DNA from: Cryptomeria japonica
Lineage: Eukaryota > Streptophyta > Pinopsida > Cupressales > Cupressaceae
Reading direction: 5' to 3'
Length of the DNA stretch: 64,000 bases
Assembly: GCF_030272615.1 (NCBI RefSeq)
Contig: NC_081407.1
Coordinates: forward strand, 152,601,048 to 152,665,047
The notes under the pieces were generated by a model. The model was given only the letters and a program-made list of their open reading frames with translations. It was not told the origin of the DNA and searched no databases. Both the position numbers and the translations under genes were made by a program. This document shows, one piece after another, positions 27,501-38,815 of the stretch. Numbering within the stretch: the stretch's first letter is position 1; every line of letters starts with the position of its first letter.

Positions 27501-28062
27501 TTATAGCCATGGCTAAAGAACTAGAATGGCTCAAAAATTTAAAACTAATGTTGCCTGTCCTTTCTCCTATGCAAATGTACCTGACACAAATTTAGTTGAT
27601 TGTCAAAAAGCAAAAAAACAAGAAATAATCAATACCATAAATAAGACATGATATAATAAATTTCTTGATACATACCTGCAAAACAACATATGAATCTCCA
27701 GAATAAAATTTACCATATTCAGATTTTGGTAAAGGAACAGGTTGAAAATTTTCAATGCGCCAAATATCCATACCACTGTAAACAATTTGTTAAGTAAACA
27801 AAGAAAAAACAATTACCCATGCTTTTACAAAATATAAAAGATAAATCCCTCGCATGTTATGCTTATGTATAGACTATAATGTAAAATCTTTGTTCCTTAT
27901 AAGCATGTAGGCAAGAATTTGTTGCCACAAAACAAAGCATCAAGGAATTTGATCCATTAGCCTTTGTATAAGAGAAGCATCCAATTGTTAGTTTCTAAAA
28001 GGATACACTTTTTGACCCACTCCTTGAAAAGCAGGATCAATATTTTTCATTGACACAGCCAT
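11419..28062 (-). CDS. VLN: Villin, actin-bundling gelsolin-family protein, 22 coding exons
   Basis: Villins bind, bundle, cap and, with calcium, sever actin filaments in the cytoplasm. Coding exons, 5' to 3': 28062-28007, 27775-27676, 23522-23454, 23343-23107, 22958-22781, 22628-22496, 20166-20007, 19912-19762, 19671-19571, 19429-19271, 18990-18922, 18651-18583, 18326-18189, 14806-14678, 14476-14329, 14109-14099, 13969-13829, 13726-13601, 13235-13170, 13087-12766, 11908-11652, 11532-11419. They join in frame to 2934 nt (977 aa), close to the plant family length of about 960-980. The start ATG ([14 protein letters not shown]) matches the usual plant villin N-terminus, with the context CTACAATGG. 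All introns are GT-AG except intron 11 (GC-AG). The sequence is most like the Arabidopsis VLN2/VLN3 type as I remember it; the subclass is uncertain. No internal stop or frameshift was found, so the gene looks functional. Confidence 0.96.
11909..12765 (-). repeat. Villin intron 20 with 64-bp direct repeats
   Basis: Direct repeats of about 64 bp (11953-12016 and 12692-12756; both include CAACTCTATT and TCAAGCTTCTAAAA) bracket 675 bp of AT-rich sequence. That sequence itself holds repeated blocks around TTCAGATCTCAAA..TTTTTTGTTTCA. No coding sequence is seen. The repeats lie just inside the donor and the acceptor ends of the intron. Confidence 0.65.
14099..14109 (-). other. VLN: 11-nt coding micro-exon (exon 16)
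   Basis: The 11 nt GAAAATTGGAG are flanked by a TTTCAG acceptor and a GTGCGG donor. Together with the last G of exon 15 they encode Gly-Lys-Leu-Glu, matching the conserved Gly-Lys-x-x-Val entering G6 of plant villins. Skipping the exon would shift the frame, so it must be included for a full-length protein. Confidence 0.88.
14807..18188 (-). repeat. Villin intron 13 (3.4 kb) with 117-bp tandem duplication
   Basis: The intron between G4/G5 exons holds a near-perfect tandem duplication, units 15735-15851 and 15852-about 15958, both starting GTGCATA.ATGAGCTTC. A smaller decayed duplication lies at about 15420-15500 (AACTGAAATCTTTC twice). Otherwise it is AT-rich without recognisable coding potential; the 128-codon minus-strand ORF at 16624-17010 has no known motif. 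Confidence 0.7.
18652..18921 (-). other. VLN: GC-AG intron 11 of villin
   Basis: Exon 11 ends CCTGTACAG and the intron starts GCAAGAAT. Exon 12 starts after GCATTACAG. The frame and the conserved Pro-Val-Gln-Gly-Arg-Ile junction demand this donor; the nearby GT inside CCTGTACAG would remove Val-Gln. The exon side (CAG) and the intron AAG downstream of GC fit the strong consensus of the known GC-AG minor class of U2 introns. Confidence 0.9.
20167..22495 (-). repeat. Villin intron 6 with tandem duplication, microsatellite and hairpin
   Basis: Three structures lie in this 2.3-kb intron. The first is a 159-bp tandem duplication (20303-20461 and 20462-about 20624). The second is a (CA)n(TA)n microsatellite at about 21487-21528, preceded by repeated TACGGGTACGG motifs (21400-21480). 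The third is a GC-rich foldback at 21709-21830, given separately. No coding sequence is supported. Confidence 0.75.
21709..21830. repeat. 57-bp near-perfect foldback hairpin in villin intron 6
   Basis: The arms 21709-21765 and 21774-21830 are ungapped reverse complements with 7 mismatches in 57 (88% identity), separated by an 8-nt loop (CACAGACA). The innermost 8 bp, GTGGGTCC/GGACCCAC, are perfect. The block is about 60% GC in an AT-rich gene. It could be a MITE/foldback element or a small-RNA-type hairpin. The several overlapping ORFs on both strands here are by-products of the base composition. Confidence 0.85.
23523..27675 (-). other. Villin intron 2 (4.15 kb) carrying retroelement debris
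   Basis: This is the largest intron within the coding region. On the minus strand, about 26125-25970 reads [12 protein letters not shown] then [17 protein letters not shown], typical of a retroelement RNase H domain. The sequence from there down to about 24500 probably belongs to the same decayed element, but it is too broken to name. The remaining intron is AT-rich and non-coding. Confidence 0.55.
25970..26125 (-). pseudogene. RNase H domain remnant of a retroelement in villin intron 2
   Basis: A continuous minus-strand frame contains [12 protein letters not shown], the helix with the catalytic Glu of plant-type (RVT_3) retroelement RNase H domains, preceded by strand-like [10 protein letters not shown]. 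It is broken soon after. RNase H of this type occurs in both plant LINEs and Ty3-gypsy elements, so the parent is undetermined. Confidence 0.5.
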
Positions 28063-28125
28063 TGTAGATATTTTCAACTTCCACTTCCTTTTATAGACGT
28101 CAAGATCACTTCACACAGATTGAAT
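28063..28125 (-). other. VLN: Villin 5'UTR, proximal part
   Basis: A good acceptor (CACTACAG, minus strand) lies at 28126-28133, and the 63 nt from it to the villin ATG contain no upstream ATG. This is predicted from splice signals only. Confidence 0.5.
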
Positions 28126-30165
28126 CTGTAGTGCCTCTGGAGCAAGTCAATAATCAGATGCCTTGTAGAAAAGATTTAACTGTAAAAGAAAAAGAACAAT
28201 TTTCAGTAGCCTGCAAAAGTAAACCTTGTTATCCACTAAAACCTAAAGCCACAAAAATAACTACAACTGTCACCCACTCAGCCACAAAATATATTGCTTA
28301 TTTACAGATTCATTAAAGAGTAAACAAGACAAGTTGATATGCAATGAGATACAACACCCAGCTGTTGCCTACAGTGTTTGTGCAAAATACTTGATTAGGC
28401 ATAATAAGATCTACTCAATTGTAATTAAGCAAATTATCTCAAAAGCTTGGGATAAATCTGTAACCTATGTTGCTGCTCATGTTGAGATGTCTGTAAATAA
28501 TAAAAGTGTAGGAATAAAATTTTGAGCCTGCTTACATTCCAAGCCTGCGGGATGCATAGATGCAACTCTAGCCATAGAGTAGTTAGAAATCATTTTGAGG
28601 ATAACTTGATTAGATGAAGTTCAAAAAATAGAGTAAGACCTATAAAATTTTGTTAACACTGAAGATTTAAAACCTTGGGAAAGCAAGCGATATCATTTAC
28701 TCCATTCCAAAGTTTTATTGAGTGGAGTAATTTTTTATGAGCTGGGAGATTGTGTACTTAACCAACTGCACCAATTTCTACTACTTCAAACTCATTAAGA
28801 TTCGGATATTTCCAAGGATGTTCATAACAAAGACTATTATTGCAAAAAAGGACATCACTTATCATCCATTAATTACACAACGTTGATGAGGCAGTAACTA
28901 GGAAGATCTCTTCCATGCATTATCTCAGATGAACTCACCACTTGATAATAATTCTCGATGACAACCAATCCAACAATTAGTTTCCTATTCTTTGCATTAT
29001 GAACTTTGCGAAGGAATTTACAATGATAAATATTTCTCAGAGATAGATTGGTGTTTTAAATATGTCATCAAATATTTGTTATCCCTGATTTTGCTACTGA
29101 TTGATGAGTAATTGTTAGTTGTTTAGCCTGTCTTGATTGCCATCACTATTTCCTCTATGATCTCTCTTATAATAGAAGATTCACTGAAAGAATGCAAGCA
29201 TAATTAGGCATGTTCCAATCATCAAAAATCATTATTAATATGCGGTAGCTAAACCACAAAACTTGCCAATTATTATAAAATGTGATTGAACAGTGAGTAG
29301 CAGTAAGCTTAGATCTTCACTAGGAAGTTCCCTGGCAATATTCAGCAATTGAACATTGAGACCTTGAAACCTTTTAAAGAACCTTTTATTTTTATACACT
29401 GTTTGGATTCAAAATTTCTTATAGTTGCCATGTTGGTTTAACAACAATGGAAGTGAGCTGTGCATTCTCAGATAAAAGAAATTCAATGGTTCTTAATGAT
29501 TCTAAAGTCTCACTAGGGGTAATCTATGTTGTGGAATGCAGAATTAACAAAAATCCAGGGGAATAACTCAAAAAAAATGCAGGGGAAAAAGTGCAAGCAA
29601 GTAAGAATGTGTTTTGTTGAAGTTGATGTTATCAAAGTTGTTATCAGAAAAAATCAGAAAGAGACCAGAAGCTAACAATGGCAAAAATCAAAACATCAGA
29701 ACACGGAATGAACCCACTGACCAGAAATATATCCTTTAAAAAAAACACTTTTTAAATGGGCCATTACATCAACACGTGACAAGGAGATACAAGTTAAATA
29801 TTTCATAAGAGGGACTCGGAAACTGCAAATCTCCTTACATCAAAAGAAATTACAAATCTCTTAATGACACAGAAACCACAAGCATTTATTAAGAAGGCTA
29901 ACTCCACAAGAACTATATGTGTCAAGGCACAAACCCTGCATAGAAGTGGCTCTTCGCATTTCACCAAAATGCAGTTATGATCATTGAATCAAGAAAGTTC
30001 TCCTGACATGGACATTAAGATAAGCAACCATTATAAATAGAAGATATTAGTTGATAAGCACTGAAAGGATTGGAAGAGTAGAATCTGAAGTCCTTTATCC
30101 ACCCAAACTCTTTGTATCCAATTCAGACATTATGTATAATGAAATCAAAACCAATTAAGGCTTTA

Positions 30166-30825
30166 GGAAACTAATTCTGCTCTGGGCCCTAGGCAAAATT
30201 GTGCCAATGCTGATATGAAGCTTGCAAGAGCAACAAATAAATCCATCTCAAGGTCCTGCATAAGCATATATGCTAAGAGGAAGATAACTTATCAGCTAGT
30301 CCTACAAGGCATGTTGCCTCTTTGAATTCACCAAATGTAGATGGTATAGGATCAAAGACATCAATATTGTAAAATAAAGAGTAAAGGAAACTAATTCTGC
30401 TCTGGGCCCTAGTCAAAATTGTGCCAATGCCGATATGAAGCTTGCAAGAGCAACAAATAAATCCATCTCAAGGTCCTGCATAAGCATATATGCTAAGAGG
30501 AAGATAACTTATCAGCTAGTCCTACAAGGCATGTTGCCTCTTTGAATTCACCAAATGTAGATGGTATAGGATCAAAGACATCAATATTGTAAAATAAAGA
30601 GTAAAGGAAACTAATTCTGCTCTGGGCCCTAGGCAAAATTGTGCCAGTGCCGATATGAAGCTTGCAAGAGCAACAAATAAATCCATCTCAAGGTCCTGCA
30701 TAAGCATATATGCTAAGAGGAAGATAACTTATCAGCTAGTCCTACAAGGCATGTTGCCTCTTTGAATTCACCAAATGTAGATGGTATAGGATCAAAGACA
30801 TCAATATTGTAAAATAAAGAGTAAC
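30166..30825. repeat. Tandem array, three 220-bp units
   Basis: Units start at 30166, 30386 and 30606, each with GGAAACTAATTCTGCTCTGG, and are nearly identical (only a few substitutions, such as CTAGGC/CTAGTC). The near identity indicates recent expansion or gene conversion. No coding capacity. Confidence 0.95.
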
Positions 30826-32789
30826 TAATTAGGAGACATATTATGCTTCCAATTGACTGACCTTACAAGGCTTCCCAAATGTCTTGGTAATGATGCTTGA
30901 TTTAATATTTGAGTAACAGTGTAATGGTATTTTTGTATTTAAGTAATCCAAAAATCACCTCAAGAGATGGAAGTGAGTTTCTTTTCTTGTCAATAAGGGA
31001 TCAGAAGGTGCTCAAAGAACTCTCTATCCCATTCTCCAACTGTATATCTCTCTTAATGCCTCCTTTTCGCATACCTGTAGTCTATGACTCTATAGACTCT
31101 ATACACCTTAATTAAAGCTCAAGTTTAATGTGAGCTCCAATTTAGAGAACATCCATCATATTTTCTTGAATGATTTTCCCATTCTTAATGTAGATATAGG
31201 CCATCTCACACATTTCTTCATTCAAAATTTTAATGTGATATTAGGCTCTCAATGGGAAAGAGGATACCCAAGGATGAAATGGAAGATAACACACAAAATT
31301 ATCCTCCCACATACCAACCATTTTCCTTGTCCTAGAATCAATGGGCAAGCAGACACTTTTAAGCTAGTCTGCAAGTTTTTCTAACTCTTTTGGGATCTTA
31401 ACTTCTTGCCCATTCTCCTGCCAGCTAAACTTGTTTCATGCACTTTACATTTATTTTCTTTCTCATGGTAATATTCAGGTCTAAATCCTTTCTTCCCCTT
31501 TTTTTCTCATGGAAACACACCCACAGCTGTTTGGTACAAACTATTCTTCAATTTCAACCACTTGCTCACCGTGATAGATTTGATACTTACAACGATATTA
31601 CCATTCCAGTGTTTATCCAACATGTAATTAAGGTCTCTTTCTGAAATTCTCAAAACGAAACAAGTATTAACTAAGAATAGTTGATATTTACAACTGTTTT
31701 CTTCTTCAGTGCTAAATATGGAATGCTGAAATAGCATTTTGTCAGAAAGTGAGAATTGTCTAAGTTCAGGCTAACATGTTGTTGTTATACAGAGCTGAGA
31801 AAGGTTTAAGGAAAATCTAATGACGACTTTCTTCTGTAGTGCTAAAAAAAGGCAAGAAAAAACCTTTCATCAGAATTCAACTGAAATGGGTCAGCAGATT
31901 TTACCTGAGTACAGGTTCTGGAATCCTGGTTGATAAGATCTCTCTGAATGATACAGAAATTCCCAAGATTTTAGCTTCTGCAAGTTCTCTGTTGAGGTAA
32001 CTTGAATTTCTTCCAACATTCATCACAACACATACCTATTAACAATCTCACTAAAAATCGAACCTCGTTATAAATAATGTCTGAATGTTACCCTCGTAGT
32101 AACAAGGTCATCTTTTGAATGCATTGCATTGATACTATATCAGAATATATCAAGTGCAGCTATACATGTAACTAAATTTCAATAGCATTGATTGAATACA
32201 AATGCTTGTTAATCGCTAAAACAAATTCAAATTCAGGAAACCAGGCTAAAGACTTATTTTAGCTCTGAACCAACCTCCCTCCAATTTAGGCTTCAGCAAA
32301 AACTTAGTTGCTATGCAAAAATATATAATTCCAGCTACAGTTGCACAACACTAAAGTTGCTTTGATCTCTGTTGGAGTCACTATTCCTCATAGATCCTCT
32401 TGTGATCATTTGAATCTACTTGAAACTACAATGTCGTTGAACATTAACCCAATCACTGTGTTGTGACTTCCTTAAAAAGGAACTTTATTGTGTACTTTAT
32501 TTTACTGAAATTATCAATGTTAAACTATCCAAACAGAACTTTATATAAATAGTTTGTATCCTATCAAATAAAGCTAAAATTTGATCTTAATCCCAATTAG
32601 AAGAATTCACAAATAAGAGGACTGGCATTGCAATGTTTTGCAGGATGTCATATAATATACATTCTTTTGAATTTAATTATAGAAATAAGTTTTAGGTGAT
32701 GTTTTATCAGGATTCAACTGCATAGTTTTTGGATCAAATTCATTAACTAATATTTCATAAATACTCCATATTTCTTGAGCATGAATGGT

Positions 32790-33158
32790 CCACTTATCAC
32801 TAATGCATCTAGGTGATGCTCATAGGGGTGAAGCATCAAAGCTTCAGGAAAGGTCACCCATCCCAGTACTACTCCAAAACAAGCACTCTTAACGATGGAG
32901 TTTCCCCAAGAAAAAGCCCACTTAGCTTGCTACCCCATTTGCAAAACCATCAGTAAGTGCTGTGCCTTATGAACCAGTCACTATAGAGCTCCTTAGCCAG
33001 TATAAGTCGCCCATCCCAGTACTACTCCAAAACAAGCACTCTTAACAATGGAGTTTCCCCAGGATAAAGCCCACTTAGCTTGCTACCCCATTTGCAAAAC
33101 CACCAATAAGTGTTGTGCCTTATGAACCAATCACTATAGAGCTTCTTAGCCAGTATAA
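32790..33158 (-). mobile_element. 5S-rRNA-derived repeat (Cassandra TRIM-like LTR), internally duplicated
   Basis: On the minus strand the block contains the 3' half of plant 5S rRNA, including the C-box (GGATGGGTGACC is changed to GGGATGGGTGACC) and an A-box-like GTTAAGAGTGCTT. It continues with TTCACCCCTATGAG and CACCTAGATGCA, shared with the copy at 38.8 kb. A 153-bp segment with the 5S part is tandemly duplicated (32853-33005 and 33006-33158). Cassandra elements are known plant TRIMs with 5S domains in their LTRs. The family name is inference; the 5S similarity is seen directly. Confidence 0.7.
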
Positions 33159-33839
33159 AGATTATGCTAAATGGCTTTACAAGAATCTATAATAATTAAA
33201 TCCTATAATGGAAGGCAGGAAGTAACAGAAAAATAATAAAATCAAATAGACAAGAATATTTTCAGCGCTAAGGGTTGGTGTTAATGAAAAATATAATGTC
33301 ATAAGAAAATACTTAAAAGATGAAAAATTATATGTGAACTACGTCCGATCAGATCTGTGGATGCAAATCAGAACAGACGAATCGAACTTGATATAATGTG
33401 ATGCTCAACTGAGAAAGAGGATTCAAAGATATACATGTCTGTCATTCACTTTTCATCACGTGGAATCCATAGAAGAACAATCAGGGATCATCTCAATCAA
33501 CTTTTCTGGATTGACTGCAAGACATCTATAAGCTTGCCAAGTACATATGTTCAGTATGACTGTACCAACAATAGGTGCTCTAAAAACACTATTTTCAGAA
33601 TACCCAAATCTGAGAAGGGAAATTAATGTTTCAGGCACAAACTAAAAAAGCCAGAATTGTTGGCTACTTACCATGACTGTAGCCAAATTGATTCAGAGAT
33701 AAAAGAAAAGAGCCTTGAAAACAGAGCCCAAAATGGTGAAAGCATTTTAATACATCTATCAGAAACGTCTAAAATTTGAAACAAATTACTTTTCTCCTTT
33801 GATGGCTTTCTGCTGTTTAACAAAAATCAAAAACAAATG

Positions 33840-34600
33840 CATTTAACATAAAGATAGATCCATTTTCACAACTGAGAGGTAGGATAGCCCACATGACATA
33901 TCAATCAATTTCGGAAGCAAAGACAGTTCTCTTCTGCTTCACATATTAACAAAGGTGCATTTCCTCATGTCCTAAGAAGCACCAGAAACATCTTAATCCT
34001 AAAACAATCGTGGGACTTAACTTTATATTATACATTAAGATGTATCTATTTTCCCAATTAAGATTCCCATAACATATCAATCAACTTTGACAGCAACGGT
34101 ACTCCTACTCTTTTTCAGAGATTTAAAAAGTGTTTGATTTTGTCATGCCCGATGAAGCACCATAAGCATCTGAAGCCTACCAGATTAGTTTTCTCTGTGC
34201 CGAGTTAACATCATATGTTAAGATGCAGAGATTTTCCCAAGAAGAAAGTAAATGGATTCACATTTATATCAAACTGGTGCATTTGTCATGTCCGAAGAAG
34301 CACCAGAAACATCTGAAACCTGAAGATAAGTTTTCCAACTTGCTGGATTTACATCATACATTAAGATGAATGATATTTTCCCAATCAAGATGGATATCCC
34401 ACATTATTTATCAATTAACATTCCAAGAAAATGTACTCCTAGTCTTTTTCATAGCTTAACAAAGTCAGTGCATTTTGGCATGTACAAAGAAGCACAAGAA
34501 ACATCTAAAGCCAGAAACAGATAAGTTGTTCCCTGTACTGGGATTGGGTGTCTAACAGAAACTACATTGCACACTAACTCGTCCATTTTCCGATTAAGAA
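33840..34600. repeat. Imperfect tandem array, about 180-bp units, 4 copies
   Basis: Similar blocks recur starting near 33848, 34035, 34217 and 34357. Each has TTAAGATG..ATTTTCCCAA, CATATCAATCAA, and further on GAAGCACCA.AA.CATCT. Units have diverged clearly, so the array is older than the 220-bp array in the same intron. Confidence 0.6.
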
Positions 34601-35002
34601 GAAGAAAAATCCACGCGTCATATCATCTTCTCTACTTCTACTCTTCTTCACACAGATTAACGAAGTGGGTCTGATCATCATACTAAAACAAGCATCTCCG
34701 CCAAGTTGAGTAGTAGGTATCCCAAACCAAGAAGCAATTCCTCAGAAGGAGCCGATATCTCGGAGGTTTAGATGCCTGTTTCATTAAAGGATCGAATCTG
34801 GGTGTTGACAATGTATCAATTGGGGTCGCTAGCAAATTGGAAAGCATCATGACATCAGCAAAACTACTATAGAGAGGCTGAAATTTTTCAATTTCAAATT
34901 GGTACCAAAAAAAGATTCATCAAGGAAAACAGGGGAGTAACTTTGATTAATCAAACAGATCTAAATGAAATCAAACAGACGGTCCGATGCAGATCAACTT
35001 AC

Positions 35003-35230
35003 CAACACTGTAGAAGGATGGATCGGGCGAGGAATTTCTTCGCTCAAAAACAGAAACAAATTCACAGATCTATCAAAAGAAGTTTAATGTTATCAACTCG
35101 CTCGCCCGTGTCTAAAGAAGCTAAATGTCTGTCCGATGACGGAAGAAAGGCTGAGCGTCAATTGGGCTTCTTTGGACACGCACTCCAACTTACAGAAATC
35201 CAAATCAATCAGGAATCCACAGCAGAGCAG
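35003..35230 (-). other. VLN: Predicted first (non-coding) exon of villin
   Basis: A strong donor (GTAAGTT) ends this exon at 35003. The roughly 230 nt before it on the minus strand are pyrimidine-rich, less AT-rich than the surroundings, and lack ATG below about 35245. The upstream end is arbitrary. The plus-strand 122-codon ORF overlapping it (34943-35311) has no recognisable feature. Confidence 0.45.
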
Positions 35231-35420
35231 AATGATTTTGATCGCATATGGCAGTATTATGATTATAATATTGTAATATTTATTAAGCGTTATGTAGTTA
35301 ACTTGGGATGAAAATGCAACAATTATTAACCTGTAAGAGTACGCGTTTATTTGGATAATTAAAGTTTCTTCTTACTCAAGGGACCGCTTTCTAAAAGGCA
35401 AGTGCCAACTTTTCGTGACA
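35231..35420 (-). promoter_or_regulatory. VLN: Putative villin promoter region
   Basis: Sequence upstream of the predicted first exon contains an AT-rich ATATTATAATCATAATACT stretch (about 35260-35280, minus strand) that could act as a TATA-like element. There is no direct evidence for the start site. Confidence 0.25.
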
Positions 35421-38400
35421 CAGTATGGTAGGCCAAGGTGTGTGATTTACTATAGACCTGGGTGGATTAAATCTTTTTTATATAAATTTTTTAATAAGAA
35501 GATTGAAAAAAAAAAATTGACAGCCTTTTAATTTGTAATATAAGTTTTCTATAAAAAAAGACTAAGATAATTTATATAAAATATATTTTTTATAATATTT
35601 TCAAGATGTCTTTATGTTTAATAAAAGAAAATGCATTATTAACGTAAAAGATTGATACACATTTTAATGTTAAGTAGAGAGTTTTTTATAATTTTTTATT
35701 AAAATAAAATTCTATAAATATATGTTTATGGAAAAGTGGAGATTTGCACATTTGTATGGTTAACTCAAAAATTTTAGAAAATTTGGTGTTCTTTATAGAA
35801 GTTCGATAATTCTCTATTCTTGTGTATTGTGAAATAACCTTCAAAAGAGATATTTGGAATCACAACTAAATATGGCACAATTTGTTTCTCAAAACACGAT
35901 TTTTACTTGCTATGATTTTCTCATTAAATCATCATTTTTATGGGTATAGTTTACTCGTTAAATCATCAATTTCCTAGTTAGTAGAATTTAGAACAAAGAA
36001 TGTTGTTTTGTTAGGTGTGATTTAGAATTAAAAATGATATTTTATGACACGATATAATAATTTTGCCACCATGTCTAGGACATGATTTTAAACTTGCAAT
36101 ATCTTATATAAAATGTGTCATATTCCTCCTCCTTTCTCTACATGATTCACTTATCTATTCTACAACTTTCTAGGTGTTTTTTCCTCGTGGCATTGCTACC
36201 TAGTTTGTGTACCCTCGTCCTTTATCTTTTCCCTTTTTATGTGTAGACACCTTTCACTAAAATTATTACCAACCCTTTGTTATTTTTAAGCAAAATTTTA
36301 CATGGTTGGCATCACTAAAAAACGCACCATATTTAATTGGTTTACCCTTTGAAAAAGTCAGTGAAATTGACTTAAATATTTTCCAAGCTCTACATACTAA
36401 TATAGTCAAAACAAATAAACATGCAATAGCTCAATGGAGCAACAAGAAAATGTTCTTATTTATTATAGTCATAACAACATTATAATGTATTGTAATTAGT
36501 TTCCAACATGCTAGGACTCAAACAATTGATTATAATGTGCAAATTACAAGATTCAAAAGATATTACAATGAAAATTCATGCTCCATCTCAGTCCTAATTT
36601 CTTTATTGCTTTATAATTATATTTATTTGTGTATATATTAGCTCCTAGTCATATGCAATGCCTTATGAATTGTGTAGTCAACCATATGTATAGTTGAATA
36701 TCTTGTATCAATATGGTGATGTGGGATCTTCATGTAATGCACAACATGAGCACTATAATGTCCAATGTACATTTCTATGCATTCCTTTGTACATTTCTAT
36801 GCATTCCTTTGTACATGCAGGCCATGAACAATAAATTAGGTATGATCTTGTTACACCCTATAAAGTTAAAAGACCAATTGATGCCCTTGTGATAATCAAA
36901 GAAAATTAGAAAGTGAATATGAAATTCAAGTATCATAGTAGAACATATATCTCCTAAAGTGAGTTAAGACATGCAACTTTGGTGAAATATCTAGTAGGAT
37001 CCTCAATTACTAATTTAGTGAATAGAAAGTAAATTAGAACTTGCAATCAAAACAAATAAATAAAAGAAAAAACAAATTATTTATGTCATATTGCTTTTAC
37101 ATCTAGTGATGCTCATATATTACATATAGAAGAATAAATTTTTAGGATATAACAACATAAATGTGCACTTTTTTTATGTGTTGTTTTAGGCCTTTTTCAA
37201 CAAGATGCACTTCACTTTGGTTTCTTGGGTAAATTTTAAAATGGGTCCCCCTTGGTAAAAATTACCTAATTATTGTCCCTTGTTGTCTCTTGTGCTCCTA
37301 TCATGAAGACTTCCAAAATTCCACCCTACATCTCCCATCTTAACCTATTGTCCTACATTGGATTCCTACTTTTCCTCATATTGCATTTATCACTTGTTGG
37401 ATCTTCTTATGATACCATTAATGAAGTTTGATTCGACTCTTCCAACTACTCAAAGAAGTATTTTCAGCCTAAAAATCATTATTCATCACAAGAGCATGAA
37501 CCTATTGTGCAATCTCAATGGTGGTTGATGAAGAAATCTAATTCATCATGAATGTAATGGTTGATTTTTATATGCCAATGATCTTCATGCTAGATTTGGA
37601 CTACCCATTCAATAGATTTCATGGGATTTCACTTATCTTGCAATGCCACATTCATGAATGCTTGTTCTTAGTTGAATTCCCTAAAGCAACTAAGTGACCA
37701 AACAAAATGTCATATAGTGGTCCAATTTCAAAATAAAACCATTTTTGTATTTTCACACAACTACAAGTGTCGAGGATAATTCAAGGTCCCAACTTCTATG
37801 ATTATAGTTGTCTTTAGAGCAACATGTTTTGCAAATCACAAAGAAGTCATTGTATTATCAATTGATGCCTATAACAAAATATATCCTTCACCATTTGTAA
37901 ATATTCAAGGAAACTTTTATTTGATGAATTGTGATAGGCATTATATCACAGTCTCTCGTCTTGCAACATTTTTTGGTATTATTATAATAGAGATTTAACA
38001 AATATCATAGCATTCTAAGTCACTTCTATCTTTATCACAATCTCTTTTTTATTGCACATAGACTTATCAAGTTTTGGAGAGGGAATATTAAGTATGTTCA
38101 ATTGTTTGATATCGTATCTCTGATGTTATATATGCATTATCTTAAATATATTTTGTTGTGATTTCAATGTATCATTTCTCATGATAAATTGAAAACCCCG
38201 TGATCCAATAAATAAGCAACTAATCCTAAAAGCTTATGATCAACCATAAAGTTAAAATTAGGAACATCCTTCAACAATAGCTCATGAGTAGGCTTGTAGT
38301 GATGTTTTCTATATCTTCATCTTATAGTTGAGTAGCAATGCCTTTATCATTTTATGTGTAATAGACTAATCTTTGATCTGGTGATAGCCTTTGGGGAAAA

Positions 38401-38815
38401 GTGACATTAGATACTATTGAAAAAGATTTTTTTATTTATATTTAATCATAATTAATCATATTAAGGATGTATCTCTACAAACACCTTCCTTGATCTAGTT
38501 GAACTTGAAGTGAAGGAGAGAATATCCACTCTCAATAGTTAGCCTTAAATGATTCACATTATGTTGATGAGCTAATAAGCCCCCCTTTAGGATGACATTC
38601 TCTGACCCTAAAGTGATTCATTTCCTCTAGGACTATGATCAACAATTTTGGGGTCCAACAAATAGAAAGATCAACTTTTATCTTTGCAACTTAACATAAT
38701 ACAAAAATTAATGTGGGTGCAATAGAGTTAAAGTGACTATATAATGAATGGTTTATAAGGCATAATACTTGATGAATGTAGATTACAAATGTGTTAATAA
38801 GTTAAGTGAGCTTGA
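35421..38815. other. AT-rich non-coding stretch
   Basis: No ORF above 70 codons and no recognisable domain on either strand. The base composition and short scattered direct repeats (for example ACATTTCTATGCATTCCTTTG twice at 36770-36812) suggest old decayed repeats. Confidence 0.4.

Larger units (their letters stand above)
19571..28062 (-). other. VLN: Villin exons 1-9: gelsolin repeats G1-G3
   Basis: Residues 1-395. G1 covers about 20-125 ([27 protein letters not shown], then [20 protein letters not shown], the classic gelsolin core). G2 covers about 145-250 ([47 protein letters not shown]). G3 covers about 260-365 ([26 protein letters not shown]). The basic G1-G2 linker and early G2 fit the known actin/phosphoinositide contact region of the family. 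Exon 2 and exon 3 are separated by a 4.15-kb intron holding retroelement debris. Confidence 0.93.
28126..35002 (-). other. VLN: Probable 6.9-kb 5'UTR intron of villin
   Basis: The intron is inferred from the acceptor before 28125 and a consensus donor, TTG|GTAAGTT, at 35003/35002. It contains a three-copy 220-bp tandem array (30166-30825), a 5S-derived repeat (about 32790-33158) and an imperfect array of about 180-bp units (33840-34600). No coding exon was found. Long first introns in the 5'UTR often influence expression in plants, but nothing here shows that directly. Confidence 0.45.

Noticed and set aside
30166-30825. Possible CRISPR-like array
   Set aside because: The units are long, directly adjacent and spacer-free in a plant genome. 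It is a plain tandem array.
34943-35311. 122-codon plus-strand ORF
   Set aside because: It is antisense to the predicted non-coding first exon and promoter of villin and has no recognisable motif.
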